Assembly (NCBI GenBank): GCA_024305405.1
Contig: JAKNDB010000108.1
Location: 760,001-824,000 of the forward strand
DNA: 64,000 nt
Origin: Dirofilaria immitis
Taxonomy: Eukaryota; Nematoda; Chromadorea; Rhabditida; Onchocercidae
Reading direction: 5' to 3'
How positions within the stretch are numbered: position 1 is the first letter of the stretch; each line of letters opens with the position of its first letter. Under the pieces are notes generated by a model. It did not search any database and was not told where the DNA came from. It worked only from the letters and a program-made list of their open reading frames with translations. Made by a program: the position numbers and the translations under genes. This document shows, one piece after another, positions 13,801 through 26,900 of this stretch.

Positions 13801-16764
13801 CTATAAGAAAACAATCATTGAAAAGATGGTATTTTAAGAAGTTACAAGAATTTTTAGATTCGTTTATCATATCATTTCATTAACTCTCTTAATTATATTT
13901 GCAGGAGTAAATGTTATCTCAATGGCTATGGAATTTTATATGATGCCAATTGGATTAAAATATGTGCTGAAAACACTGAATTATTTTTTCACCGCTGTTT
14001 TTACTCTCGAATCTGCAATTAAACTTATAGCATTGGGTGTTCGACGATTTTTTAGGGAACGGTAAGAAATTTATGCAACTTAAGTTCAAATAAGTTTTAT
14101 TATAAATTTTTTTTTCGCAACAAACAAAGTAAGAAAATTTATAAATTTTATTTTTCTTTTAATTTTTTCTAGCAATTTTTCAGCAATCAGAAATGACAAA
14201 TTTGAAAATAGGTCAAAGGTTAAGCAGAGAACAGATTTTATTCATTGCTCCTACTCTTAATAAAATATCATAGGATTATTCTATACGATTCACGAATCAT
14301 TTTTTTTTTTAATTTATAGATGGAATCAATTGGATATTTCGATTGTAATTTTATCTATTGCTGGTATCATATTTGAGGAATTCGAAGCCTTAGAATTACC
14401 TATTAATCCAACAATTATTCGAGTAATGAGAGTTCTTCGGATTGCCTGAGGTACTATAAATTTGATTCTATAGTATTTCAAATCGCCTTATTCAGCTATA
14501 GCTATTGATAAAATATGTTTAGATTTAAAAAGCTATCAATCAATGATTCAAATTAAGACAATAAGATTTTATCAAAAATTTAAAATTTTATCTTCTCGAT
14601 AATTTTTGTATTCTTAATAAAACAAGAATAATTGAAAAATAAATTTTATTGATTAGATATTTGAAATAATTTTTTTTTCATTTTTAAAAAAGATATTGAA
14701 TAGTTTAATTAATGATTTATTTGCATATTTTAGTATTGAAATTATTAAAAATGGCTAAAGGTATTCGATCATTATTGGATACTGTTGGTGAAGCATTACC
14801 ACAAGTTGGAAATCTTGGATCCCTTTTCTTTCTCTTATTTTTCATTTTTGCTGCTCTTGGTGTCGAATTATTCGGTAAACTTGGTACGTAAACAAGAAAC
14901 TTTTTTTCATTTTTTTCTCAGATAATTTTTTAATTCAAAATAATAATAAAAATATATTTAGCATAAAAATTTGGAAGAAAACGAAAGTATAGTTTTATGA
15001 TTAATATCCTTAATAAAGTTAAGATCGTTATCACTTTATCACTGTACTATTTGTTGCATTCATACCTAACAGTTTTTCACATGAGTTGAACAGTTCGTAT
15101 GCGCCTTGCAGAATAAGCAATTGATAGTCATAGAATGGAACTGAACTTTTCAGCTATAAAATATCTATAATTTTATAAAATCATTATTTACTAAAACTAT
15201 GATCATAATTTTATAATGATTATATTACTTTACAAATTCGAGAAAATTGTTGAGCAAATTATTAAACAAATAAAAAAATACTTCAAAATGATTAATATAT
15301 TTTTATGATTAAAACTTTTTTAAAAAAAAAAAGTTTATTTTAGAATGTTCGGATGAGCATCCATGTGATGGACTTGGTGAGCATGCTCATTTCAAAAATT
15401 TTGGCATGGCATTTCTTACATTATTTCGTATAGCTACCGGTGATAATTGGAATGGAATTATGAAGGTATTTAAAATTTGTTTAATATATTAATTAAAATT
15501 TAATTATATTTTAAAAAAGAAAAAAATCAATTTATAATAATAATTATAAATGCTAAATTTATAAATGGAATTTTTTTAATTATTATGATTTTTGTTTAGA
15601 CAAAAAAAAAATTATTACATGTAAATTTATCAAATTTTATTTATTCATTTTTTTTTTTTAGGATGCATTACGTGATGATTGTGATCCATCGGATCGTTGT
15701 GAATCGAATTGTTGTGTTGATCCAATATTAGCACCATGTTTTTTCATTATATTTGTATTGATCTCACAATTTGTATTGGTCAATGTTGTTGTTGCAGTAT
15801 TGATGAAACATCTGGAAGAAAGTAATAAAAGAGAGGAAGCTTCAGATGGTTTGTATTTCTAGAAAAATATATAAGAGAAAAAAAGGGCGAAATATTTGAT
15901 TTAATATCATATATCAGAATATAAGTACAATGATTTTAATCAAATATCGTATATCATAATGTTAATACTTAGAATAAACTTACATATTCGATTTTAAAAC
16001 AGGAAAGGATTTTATTTTAATTTAATATATCATATATCAGAATATAAATGCAAATATTTATGTATTCAATTTTAAATGAAACCAATTTAATATATGTAAA
16101 ATTTTGATAAACAAAAATAAAAAAATTAGCAAATATTTGGTTCATATTTTTTTGACAAGCTTAATTTAAATTATTCCAACAATTTTTACATTTTAATCCA
16201 ACATAAGCATTAAATAAATAAATGAAATTTTACAAGCTATAATTTTAGGCCATGGAATTGGTGGAACGGATACTGATGCAAATAAAACTGATACAGATGT
16301 TGAAGATAATGCAGATTCATCACAGAAAGATTTGGTTTGGGTTTTTTCTTTTTTTTTTTTTTTTCACAAAATTTCTCATAAAATAATTTTTGTAGAAAGA
16401 AAAAAGTAATTTAATTGATTGAAGAAATCAGAAATGGATATATTTATTCAAATAAATGAATCATACACGTAGAAAAAAGTAATTTCATTGGTTGAAGAAA
16501 TCAGAAGTGGAAATATTTATTGAAATAAATGAATCATATATATGTAAACAAATATTATATTAGATAAATAGGTCAAAATTTCCTATTATTTACACTATGA
16601 TTTTTTATTTCATTTTAATTATCTGATTTTTGAAATTTCAGGATACTAATGGTACCGATAGAAAAAATGAAAGTGATACGTTATTAGTTCATAAAGGATA
16701 TATGGAAACACCTTTACCGAAACATAGCGAACATCATAATGGGCATTCGCCTATGCTCAGTTGA
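285..16764 (+). CDS. cca-1: T-type (CaV3-like) voltage-gated calcium channel alpha-1 subunit, 5' end outside window
   Basis: Pore-forming subunit of a low-voltage-activated Ca2+ channel in the plasma membrane. Exons read: 285-485, 956-1190, 1417-1509, 2735-2853, 3044-3155, 3539-3607, 3957-4064, 4621-4782, 5017-5109, 5494-5620, 5742-5854, 6003-6183, 6451-6492, 6679-6908, 7014-7163, 7283-7434, 7789-7974, 8110-8236, 8503-8682, 8970-9074, 9282-9380, 9542-9648, 10003-10186, 11067-11224, 11545-11725, 11820-11943, 12075-12274, 12446-12565, 12800-12889, 12988-13213, 13527-13631, 13905-14061, 14320-14450, 14734-14883, 15344-15465, 15662-15848, 16249-16334, 16642-16764. Four S1-S6 repeats are present, with S4 helices such as [15 protein letters not shown] and [14 protein letters not shown]. 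The four selectivity-filter residues are E (SLEGW, codon 5029), E (TQEDW, 8515), D (SKDGW, 12833) and D (TGDNW, 15442): the EEDD pattern known for T-type channels. The first exon starts inside a codon, so the gene continues left. Frame breaks near 1488 and 4643 and an in-frame TGA at 14447 are discussed in findings. Stop TGA at 16762. Confidence 0.95.
623..842. repeat. 46-bp tandem repeat, about 4.6 copies, in a calcium-channel intron
   Basis: A unit beginning GATCAACTAATCAATATATC recurs at about 627, 673, 719, 765 and 811. Copies are nearly identical, differing by single-base changes and one-base indels, which suggests recent expansion. Confidence 0.9.
3229..3712. repeat. About 75-bp direct repeat in two neighbouring calcium-channel introns
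   Basis: Copies at about 3229-3302 and 3642-3712 both begin AATACTTCAACAA and share CATTTTCT and TTTTAA blocks. They flank the short exon 3539-3607, so a segment of intron was duplicated around an exon. Confidence 0.7.
5146..5253. repeat. 30-bp intronic tandem repeat, about 3.6 copies, open in the exon frame
   Basis: A 30-bp unit containing TATCCTGATTTATACGGA recurs directly after the exon 5017-5109. The unit is a multiple of three and carries no stop in the frame of that exon. Read-through would encode ten-residue repeats of the type [10 protein letters not shown] up to a stop at about 5287. Confidence 0.8.
7491..7728. repeat. About 65-bp direct repeat within one calcium-channel intron
   Basis: Copies at about 7491-7555 and 7663-7728 both start GAATTCTTGA, then have CTCGAG, TTTTGCAA, ATTGAAAT and a run ending GAAAAAAAC. 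The copies have diverged moderately. No coding potential is seen in either. Confidence 0.75.
10539..10762. repeat. Degenerate tandem array of a 30-40 bp unit in the calcium-channel intron 10187-11066
   Basis: About six diverged units share the pattern (T)ACGGTATTTGAAAA followed by TGAATGTGATGCGGTAT-like sequence. The array is richer in G and CpG than the rest of the intron, which makes it stand out. Confidence 0.75.
16392..16545. repeat. Two-copy 77-bp tandem repeat in the second-last calcium-channel intron
   Basis: Copies begin GTAGAAA(G)AAAAAAGTAATTT at about 16392 and 16469. Both contain GAAGAAATCAGAA and AATAAATGAATCATA. The same gene has another loose direct repeat of ATATCATATATCAGAATATAA at about 15905-16045. 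Confidence 0.8.
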
Positions 16765-19700
16765 TTTGCGACATTATTTTTTATCTTATCATGTAGTACA
16801 AAGAATCAATTTGTTAATTTGGCACTGATAGTTAATGATAAATTACTGAATTCTAATCACATTTATATATTCTATAATTATGATATTTTTTAAGTTTTCT
16901 ATTTTAATTTAAAATATCATTTCAACTTGTCTATTGTTAGACATTTAACATTTATCATCATCAGGATTTTTCCGGATATCAGTGTAGCGTGCCTTCCAAT
17001 GATAGTATAATTCTTTATCAGACTTAAATTTCCCAATATCAAATACATGATGATAGTTATCAAATCAATTTTAGCGTCTTCAAGAAGGCTTAAAATTTTT
17101 AAACTTTTATTTATCATTAAATTAGAAAATTTCTCAAATTTCTTTATAAATTTTATTTATTTTAATCAAATTGATAATTTTATAAAAGAGAAATTTTTCA
17201 AAAAAAAAGCGAAAAAGAAAATTGAATTTGCATAAAACATTTCCAATTGTCTTTATTAAATTACCCTCTACCCTAATTATTAGAATGGAGAAAAAGAATT
17301 CATTTAATCATCTCATTTGCATATAATTTGATCTTTATCATCTGATCAATGAATATTTATAATATCGCCAATTATAGCTGATATTGCTACTTTGCTGCTT
17401 TTTGTTTGAACATATTGTAGTTACTATATTAATTTCAAACTGTGATCTTTTTTTTTTTGTTCTTAGCAAACTTATAATACTTTTTGTTTACACTTTGTTG
17501 CCTCTTCGTTTCATCAATCGATAAGATAATTTTGAACTTGAAAATATTTATTTTTTTTCGAACCAATCAATTCGCACAGCTTAAAAGTAAGCCGAATAGG
17601 CTGGTACGAGATTTTTCTTTTTTCCCTTCAAATTTCGATTTTAAAATTTTATGAATTGCTAAAACCTGTTTCTGTAGCTGAAACAAATCCATCACATCGA
17701 TGAATAAAATGTCAAATTTTTTATTTTTTTTCCTTTAATTTCAATAGTACGAAAGAAAAAAAAGAAAAAAAGTTGATATTGAAATTTCGTTCAAATTTTT
17801 ACAACATTTCAGTTATTCAATTAATCATTTTGTTGCTCCATTATTTTCATCTATTATATAATATATATACATATACATATATATATATATATATAATATA
17901 TAGCTCTGTTGGTGTCTTAATTTAAAAAAATTATAAAGCAAATTTAAAGTAAAATTATTCAATTCAATCAATCATTCAATTTATTGTATTTTGCGAGAAA
18001 AAAATCGATCATTTCTTTCAAGAGTTCGAGAATATTCATAAATAGATTCTAAAATGGAAAAATATGTTATAAATTTTATACCTTTTTTTTGCTTATCGAT
18101 ATAAGTTTTTTTTTCCTAAAGCAGGAAAAGTGATGATATTGTATTTTGCATAATTTTTTTTTTTTTTTTTATGAATTCTATTATTATTTTTAATTATATG
18201 CTATATTGTTTTACGTTTTTGATTTGTGTAAATTAAACATCGCTTTCAAAGTTCATATCAACAACATAAATGTTCAACAAATTTTCATGTTTGTTGGGTG
18301 CTCAATAAATTTTATCTTCTCAAATTTTTTTTTTTTTTTTTGTAAAATCTTGACAATAAATTCTCTCGTTAAAATTATACGTTTGGAAATTTTAACGAAA
18401 ATATTATCAAATTTTTGTTTACATGAATGTAATATATTTCTATATGGTAAAAACAAGAAAAAAAAGTTGACAGAAAAAAATTTAATTAACATTTAAATTA
18501 TTTGATTAAATCTATGATTTCATCGTAATATTTAATATTTTTTAGGTAATATAATATATGTTTTATGGTTTATATAATGATTATCTGAAATTAATAGAGG
18601 TTATTGCTAATATTTACATAGTTATTATCATTCAGGTCATATATCATTTTTTTTTTTCAACTAGGATATTGATAAAATGATGATGTTTTTACGGATTCCT
18701 TTTCTGACGTAATTTATCATCCGCCATTGGATCACGTAAATTTCATTGACGCGCGTTCCGAAATTACAAGTCGGAAATTGCGCCAATCTTATCCGATGAT
18801 TCTTCCCAAACTGGGATTTCTGGAATTCATATTTTTTTATTTTTTTTTTGTTTTTGGTTAAACCCCAATACAATCAATAAATTATGCTGATCTGTTATCA
18901 AAATATTACAAAATCAACGATTGATACAAGAAAGGAATTATTAAATCATTTCACTTTGATAACAACGAATCATAGTGTACTTCTTGTTATCATGAAAAGA
19001 TTTATTTCTTGATAAATAATCCCGCAAACTGGTGATCTAGCAACATCTAGAGCTTTCATGTGCCCACAAGAAACGGACTAGTTTCTTACTAGTTCCTCTC
19101 CGTAGGGATCTGACTAGCTTCTCTCCCACGGGAATGCATAAATCTAAATCGATGAAAGTGGCAATAGGAATAGGCGGGAAGAGGAAAAGAGATGAAAGAG
19201 AAGATAGATAGGTGAAAGGTCATTGAGATTAAGATCAAAGAATGATAGCTATGATGGAAAATGAGATGATGAAGGGAAGTGAAATTGGATGGGACGAGAT
19301 TGTGCGATATATTCCGATGATTAATTGCAGAAATACAAACGTTTTCATTAAGCGGAGATTAATTGACCGGGAATTTTGAAAGATTCGAGAGCAAAAAAGA
19401 GAAAGAGTAAAATATGCTATTTCTTGAATGACGTAGGTCGCGAAATATAAATTATATTGCAGAATGATATTGTTTTATTCTGGTTATTTCAAGGATTGGA
19501 TCAAATATTATCTGCAATTAACTAACCATCAATTAAATATTTATTTTACTGATCAATTAAATGCTTTTTACTCATATAACAATAAAGAATGTCGTTTGTA
19601 TTCCATATCCTTCATTCTGTTCCATACAGCAATAAACCAATTGTTAAGGTTTGAAAATTTTTTAAATAATTTCAAAATTTAATTTCAAAACATTTCACGC

Positions 19701-19806
19701 TTGAATGACCATAATTGAAATGTTGAAGATTTGATACATGTAAGGATATATGTATGTGTTATTTTTATTTAATAAAAAATTTTCTACATAAAAATCGATA
19801 TTGCAG
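16765..19806. other. Intergenic region, no gene supported
   Basis: The stretch is AT-rich with a (TA)n run at about 17857-17902 and many poly-T tracts. I found no supported exon; the first coding exon of the innexin should lie here but was not recognised. Two GC-richer islands (about 18690-18830 and 19020-19330) are described in findings. Confidence 0.5.
17857..17902. repeat. (TA)n simple repeat
   Basis: Alternating TA with a few C interruptions, downstream of the calcium-channel gene. Confidence 0.9.
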
Positions 19807-22800
19807 GATGTGATTGCAAGCTTACACAGTTATTTTACTTGTAATTTATTGATTGCTTTTTCCGTTATTATCAGCTTTAAACAGTTCGGTGGTCGCCCAA
19901 TGGAATGTATGTTACCGATGGGTTTTAGTGGAGCATGGGAACAGGTTACTTTTATGGTTGCAATTTTTTCGATTCTATCAATTTCTGTTTATTCAGAAGT
20001 TATAATTGATCTTATCGTTTATCACGAATATGATTGTTAAAATTTCTAATCATATAGTGAAAGATTGAATTTTGATTGTGTACTTGATATATCATACGAG
20101 AATTCAAAAACGTTGTCTTTCACATGCCTACATGAAGCGTATTTTTTATTTTACAGTATGCAGAAAATTTCTGCTGGGCTCAGGATACGTATTTCGTTCC
20201 ACCGAAAGTTTTTGTTGAGGATGTTTCGGTAGAAGAACGCCGAGAACGTCGGATTAGTTATTATCAATGGATGCCGTTTTTTTGTTGTTTCAAGCAGCAT
20301 GTTTCAAGGCACCGACGTTTATATGGAAATATTTTGCCGGACAGTCAGGTACTGATGCGCCATCAATTATTTTATATTTATATTTTTTTTACAGTAATTA
20401 AGTATCATTAAAAAATAAGAATGCGATTTTTGCTTTAAATTAATGCATTACATATGCGTTTTAAATCAATGTACTACATATGCGTTTTTAAGATTTGATT
20501 TTTGTTCTTGCAAGTTATAGTAGTAAACCAAGTATTTTTTTCTGTTTCCCTATGATCAGACCTAAAATAATGACATTTTATGCCTTGATGAAGAAAGATA
20601 CACCGATGTAATTGTATCTTTCAATGTTAAAATCTAATAAAAGATTACAAGAATTTTACCGAGTCAGATAATATTGTTGATTTCCATCCTATTTTAGGCA
20701 TGAAATTAGGTCAAATTCTTCGATTAGCTAGTGATCCGGCAAATTCATCCCTAGAAGTTAAGAAGGAAACATTGAAGCGTTATGTGTACATCTGCAAGGT
20801 GCGCTAAGATTTCATGAGCGGGTAAAAAGGTATTCAATTTGAATGAAATTCGTTTTTATGGATTTTATCCAGCTTTGATTCTGCATTTATTTAAATTCCA
20901 GAAAAAACTGGTGCCTCATAAAATTTGTCGATTTCTGAATTTAAAATATGCGAATTATTATGTTACAACGATATATATGTTGGCGAAATTAGCATTTCTG
21001 GCAAATGCTGTATTTCAAATCTCTTTGATGACACGGTAATCTTTTTTAGAAGGAGAATGCTAGTTGAATGTATGCTGACCAATGAAATTTAATGTGGAGG
21101 ATTCTATCAAGTTGAAGTTTTCTGAAAATTTTGGGATTATATCAAGCTTTAGGAGCCCACCGAAAGCGAGATTTCTTATTACTCATTTAGTCTAATCTTC
21201 ATCGGGAGAATCCTGTGTCTGCGATTCTCCTCGTTTTTCAGATATTTATTACCAGAATTTAAAAATGATTACGGTCTAGAATCATGGGTGAATCTCATCT
21301 GGCCTAGGAATGGTACTTCATCATGGCATCACAGTGGAATTTTTCCCCTAGTAACGCTTTGTGATTTTGAAGTAAGTAAATCAAAAACATCAAGTAAAAT
21401 CATATTTCTGTACATCTACAATTTATTATCATTCCAAATATTTCACGCACATTTTTCAGGTCCGAGAAATGGGAAACATACAAACTCATACAGTTCAATG
21501 TGTTCTTGTTGTAAACTTGTTTACTGAGAAGATTTTCATCCTTCTTTGGGCTTGGTAATTACTTCTCACTTAATACTCTACAGATACTATTAATCATTAA
21601 GCTCGACACAGATTCAAAGACCAATCATTATTAGAAGTTTAACTTTGAACGACTGGACAGCACACAATAGTGTTCACTGTTGGTTTCCAGGTTCATGGTA
21701 TTAGCAGCACTTACATCTTTGAGTGTTTTCAACTGGATTTATTTGTTAACGGAAAACTGTTCAAAGGAGCATTTTATTCTGAATCATCTTGAGATGAGCG
21801 GAACATCGTTTAATAAAAGGGACCCACGTTAGTGATACTCTTTATAGTATGATCAATTAGTCTTTTTATGAAGATAAAAATTGTAAACATAGAGCTAGAT
21901 AAATGGAGTTGCTATGATTCAGATAATTTGCTATGCAATTTCTTTTTTTTTTTTGACTATAATTTCAATTTTTTTTAGAAAATAAGGAACACGTTAATCG
22001 TTTTCTGCATAAATATCTAGGGACAGATGGCATTTTTGTTTTAAGAATGGTTGCCAATCATGCGGATGTTGTTTTTGCGACTGAGTTAATCGCATCGCTG
22101 TGGCGATCCCACTATGTTTTCGAAGAGAAGGAAGTAAGTAATTCTAGAGTATCCCGGAAATGCGAAATTTTAGCAAGTTTGTCTATTCTATGAGTAATAT
22201 AAATCATCCGAAGCATTTCGTTAATCATCCACTTGTTCTTAAGATTGTCAAGTTTAGAAAATTTCTTGCAGTTATTAAATATTTCTATTTAGAAATAAAT
22301 CACAAATGGATAAGGTATGGCCGCAACATCAACAAAGATTGGAAATGGCATTGCTTGAAGAAGCTGAAATTGCTCGTAAGATCAGTTCGGATGCTCTAAA
22401 TGCAGTCCAAAAAAAAGAAGCGTTTTCTTTGATTCACCATATTTCGTAAAACGTGGTTCGCTGACTGGGATAACGATACCGAAAGTGCCATCACGTAAGT
22501 TCAGCAATCCAAAGCAAAACTTGGTGTTAATTCTCTTCGCGTGATAATTATAACTGAAGATCATGTATTCACGGTTTAAAGGCGAAAAGTTCTCATCTGT
22601 ATTTCTTTATTCAATTTAATATGTGCCATGAATAAAATGAACATGATTTGAGTGAATATATTTATTGTTCCAATTTCAGGCAGCGTACTAGAAAATTCGT
22701 GTTTGCTGCTGTCCCGGAACAATTCCAAGGATAGCATGGTACCATTTTCACCACGTCTCGGGAATCACCCTCGTGGTAGTATTTTCTCGACAGATAGTCA

Positions 22801-22972
22801 AGGCAAACTTCGACGACGACACAGCTTGGAGGAAATCGACATTATTGGTGGTGGTAAAATCAAGAAATTTGCCGATAGCAGTGATGACGAAGAAACGGAG
22901 AAAGAAAAGGAAAAAGAGAAAGGTCCAAAAAGCTTTAACATGAGCCGGAAAAATAGTACTAAAATTTGGTGA
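19807..22972 (+). CDS. Innexin gap-junction protein, first coding exon not located
   Basis: Innexins form invertebrate gap junctions and have four membrane helices with conserved cysteines in two extracellular loops. Exons read: 19807-19944, 20157-20348, 20698-20821, 20902-21035, 21242-21371, 21460-21554, 21691-21827, 21979-22133, about 22293-22494, and 22680-22972. The first has LHSYFTCN before helix 1, then FKQFGGRP and [21 protein letters not shown], the innexin hallmark region with YYQW entering helix 2. Later exons carry [14 protein letters not shown] (helix 3), [14 protein letters not shown] with [10 protein letters not shown] (second loop cysteines), and [12 protein letters not shown] (helix 4). 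The C-terminal tail is basic then acidic ([15 protein letters not shown]), a likely cytoplasmic tail. The exon at 19807 starts in phase 0, so a short upstream exon with the N-terminus is expected. Three frame breaks (about 20277, 20786, 22409) and an unclear acceptor near 22293 interrupt an otherwise well-conserved protein. I cannot say which innexin paralogue this is. Confidence 0.9.
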
Positions 22973-23786
22973 ATTAGTAATTTTGAAGTTAGTTTTTAAT
23001 TCTTAATAGTTTCCACATTTTTACATATTATTTAATTACATTTTACGAATTCTTTCTAATTTTTTCGTGATTATGCTGAGTGAAAATCACCGAGTTCTTT
23101 GACCCCAGTGGATTTGTGCCCAGATTTCTTGTGCGTCTTTATTTGTTTCGTCAACTACTGACGAAATTTAATTGTCACGATTGTTTCTCATACTTCTGAT
23201 TTTATAACCTTCCTAATTCGTCTTCCTATTTTATAACAGTTAATTATTAATTTTTCTACTCTTTCCTTTAATATGCATTATAGTTATAAGATAATTAACC
23301 AAAACTATTTATGAAGGATAGTAAAGGATGGCTTTCTTAACTATCCGGTTTCAAAATTCTTTCATTTTCCAGTAGTGCTACTTATTGACATCGATAATGC
23401 CATGCCTTATATAATCTGTTTCGTGACAAAATATTCTCTATGCATTTTTCTGTTGTTTTAAATCAGAACTAATTGGAAGATATTTTACATTTTTCGGCGT
23501 TTCTTTATATATAATTTATTTTTTCCATATTTCTTTATTTATATCAAGGAATTGCCAGGACAGAGAAATTAACAGTTTCCAAAAATGCGAAGATGGACGG
23601 ATTTTGAGAATCAAAGGTCCCAAGATATTTAACGATCTACTCCCTTCTCCCTTTCAACTGGTTATACTTTTAATTTCATTTTGTTGTGTTTAAAAGCTTT
23701 CCTGTCCATTCCACACATAATCAAAATATTGTTATGTACAGTATTTCAAATCCTTTGTTAAAAGTTAGCATTATTTACAAAACTGC

Positions 23787-23792
23787 TTTATT
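23787..23792 (-). terminator. Candidate poly(A) signal AATAAA of the minus-strand gene
   Basis: TTTATT on the plus strand reads AATAAA on the minus strand. It lies about 127 bases after the stop codon at 23919-23921, a plausible distance for a nematode 3' UTR. Confidence 0.5.
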
Positions 23793-23918
23793 GTACAACC
23801 ATTAGATGGCTCCTGAAGTATTCATACGTTTTCGATAATACCCTAAATTCTCACTTAATTTGTGAAACGAAATTGAACAAGCTTGTACCCACTTTCGATG
23901 AAGCATAGAGTGCAGCAG

Positions 23919-26900
23919 TTAATTGTGGTTTTCCTTGAGCATTTTCGTGAATATTCCTTTTAAAACATTATCATCCAAGTGTTTTTCAAGTACATCCGAA
24001 ACAACACGCAGAAGATACGGTACGGAATGCACCGGTAATGACAACATGCCAGTCATATAATTAGGCAACACTTCACGAATAAATACTGCGGGAAATTCAC
24101 GCACTAAAAGCTGAAATACAAAACAGGTTTGCAAATTTTGAATCAAAATTTGAGAAGCGAAAAGAAATTTCATTTGGAGTTTGAAGTTTTTCCTTGTTCA
24201 CACAGCGAAGAAAAGTACTAGAGAGGAGTAATTTGCTTCGTTGTTTTTTGAAGTAGTAACAGTGCTTGTAAATTTACTTTTAAAAAGCAAAAGATTTAAA
24301 ATTACAACAAGCGAATGATTACGTCTTTCAATAATTATTTAGCTAAAAGAGTGGAAATTGAAATTTTAAGCCTCTAACGAAAGCAGTTCTCGTTCACTTT
24401 ATGCTAGTGTATTGTTATTTTTGTCAACTATCGTATTCTGATAAATCGAAGCATTCTTCAAAATTTATTGAACTTACCACATTCTGCAGCATGAGTTTGC
24501 AGAATCGCACAAATGGTGATCGATTAAAATTACATTCCGAAGGTGGCTTATAAATTTGTTGCGCAACATATAAATATAGGTAAGACATTATACGACAACA
24601 ATGTATTATTGTTGTTTCTTCAGCATTCATCAAAATACAATGTAAAGGTGGCACTAGAAGTTCGGACCAACTCATAATGTTTTCGAGAATCCATTTCGTA
24701 CTGTTTCTGTTTGTAGCGTTTTTTGAAATGGTCTATAATAAGCTCGTATTTGAAATTTGGAATTGGCAAAGAATTTAGAACTTAAAAAAAGGGAAAACAA
24801 AGGCAGAATAAAACAACTTCAAATAGCCAACGTATCGAGAGAACTGTTGATGATGAATCTTCAGAAAAGGCTTCGAAATATAAGCCATTTTTCCGAAATG
24901 ATATTCGAAGATTCTTGCAAATAGTTGCAGATATGTCATTAAGTTCTAAAAATTTAAATCAGTAAGTATGGCTGTTCAGTGTGGAGTGCCATTTATTCTG
25001 ATGGGAATAATAAATATGTTCTGGAACACAGTTTGAAGATTTCAACTAATAACAATTCATGTCCCGATTGGGCCATTATTAGTTCGTATTGTTAAGTAAA
25101 TATTTTTTCGGTTTGCCTAAAATTTCCAACACAAATTTTTCCGTGGCCAATACGATCTAAGCACTATTGCTTTTATGATACGATAAGATTGTTTTTATGA
25201 TACGATAGGTCAGGTTTTAAGAGGAAAATTAATGACAATCCGACTATTGAATACATGCGAGGAAGTTAAAGATTTATCTTGAAAAAACAAACCATCTGTA
25301 TTCGGTTTTTCGAAGCTGACCACTAACCATAAGGGAACAATAAGTTCAACAGGATAGATAGCATCGTTGGTTTTTTCAAAATTTCCGCAAAAAGTACAAA
25401 CAAACTTCCGATTTGTAACTTTTTTCAGCTAGCAGATTCTGTACCACTTGGCGCATGTTTTGCACAGCTGATCTACTGCGTTCAAATTTTATTGCTAACT
25501 AAAATGAATAAGAAATCTCCACAGATAAAAATCTAAATCCCACCAGATTTACTCAATATTCTGTTGTAGTTAAATTATTCTGATACTAATCATTTATTAC
25601 TTTGCTACTTAGTTTTACTAGTTTCAAAAAATAAAGAGAATAACGTCAACAGTCACGATTGAACTTTTTAGTAAATTATAGATAGCTTTGGTCTAATTAT
25701 TTATTCCAAAAATTAAACCAACGAAAGTAGACCGAGAAAAAAAGTTCATTTCCAATAATTTATGATGATAAACTTCAAAGTCTACGGCAAACAATTTTAG
25801 CAATTTATATTCAAGTATTGCGTTAATGAAAAAAATCAACCTGTTCAACAATATAATTTATTGCCACGGCGGAATTGGGATTCTTGAGATGGTTGACAGC
25901 TGCATTCCACAGAACACTGTTTTCAATTCGACAGTGAGAGGTCATCACAAAGAGCTTTTCCAAATCCATATCATTCATAGACGATAAAAAACGAACTAGA
26001 GAACCCACCTAGAATTATTTCTGTCTTCTTTGAAAGACTTTTTAAAACCAACTCACATGTTTTCCTCCGAAAAACTTGAAATCGAAAAAGCTGAACCTCG
26101 GTTACTTTTTCACCGATGCACATGCAGCATTCGGCATATAGCGAAACATCTTTTTATCATCGAGTTTTCCCATCACTACAAGTATTTTTTTAAAGGCGGT
26201 ATAATTAAAGATTTTAAGATAAATTAACGAAATCCTCCACATCGTGATGTTTATGCTCAAGATCGCAGTGCACAACTGATGAAATCGAAATTGCGCACAA
26301 AATAGAATGAAAAATTCCACAGAATTTGAAAATGTGTCTTATATAGCAAGGTTTTATTTCGGTAAATCAGAAATGCCAAACTCCTAAGAGTGAAAGAGCA
26401 AGACACAAATTTAGATTAATTTTAAAAAATTTAACAGTTTGTTTAAAAAATACAGAGAAACTTCATATAATATCAATATTAGTGAATAAATATATAAAAC
26501 TTACATGTTGTTAGTGTTGCGATTGCTTGCGAAGAATCATGATGATTATCATCCAAAATATACTTTGTACACTGAACTGCTCTAATTAGGATATCATGAC
26601 GTTCTTTATCAGAAGGATCAAATGCAGCTATTGCTAATGAAATTATTTTCCTAGATGTATCTTCCATATCTAAAGATTAAATATTTCACATTTTATATAA
26701 CCATTTCTACAAATTCACACAATTTGGAACTACGATTCTCATGAAAGCGTATAATATGATATCGATCCATTAATTACAAATCATTAATTCTGAAAGAAGC
26801 GAATTTTAATGCACAGTAGAACATCACAAACAGTATACCTATCTCGTGCAAAGATGCAATAAAAAGGCTGAATACACAAATAAGTGAGTGAATTGGCATC

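Noticed and set aside
18206..18873. Several short open frames on both strands
   Set aside because: Low-complexity Phe/Lys/Asn products of AT-rich DNA, with no splice structure.
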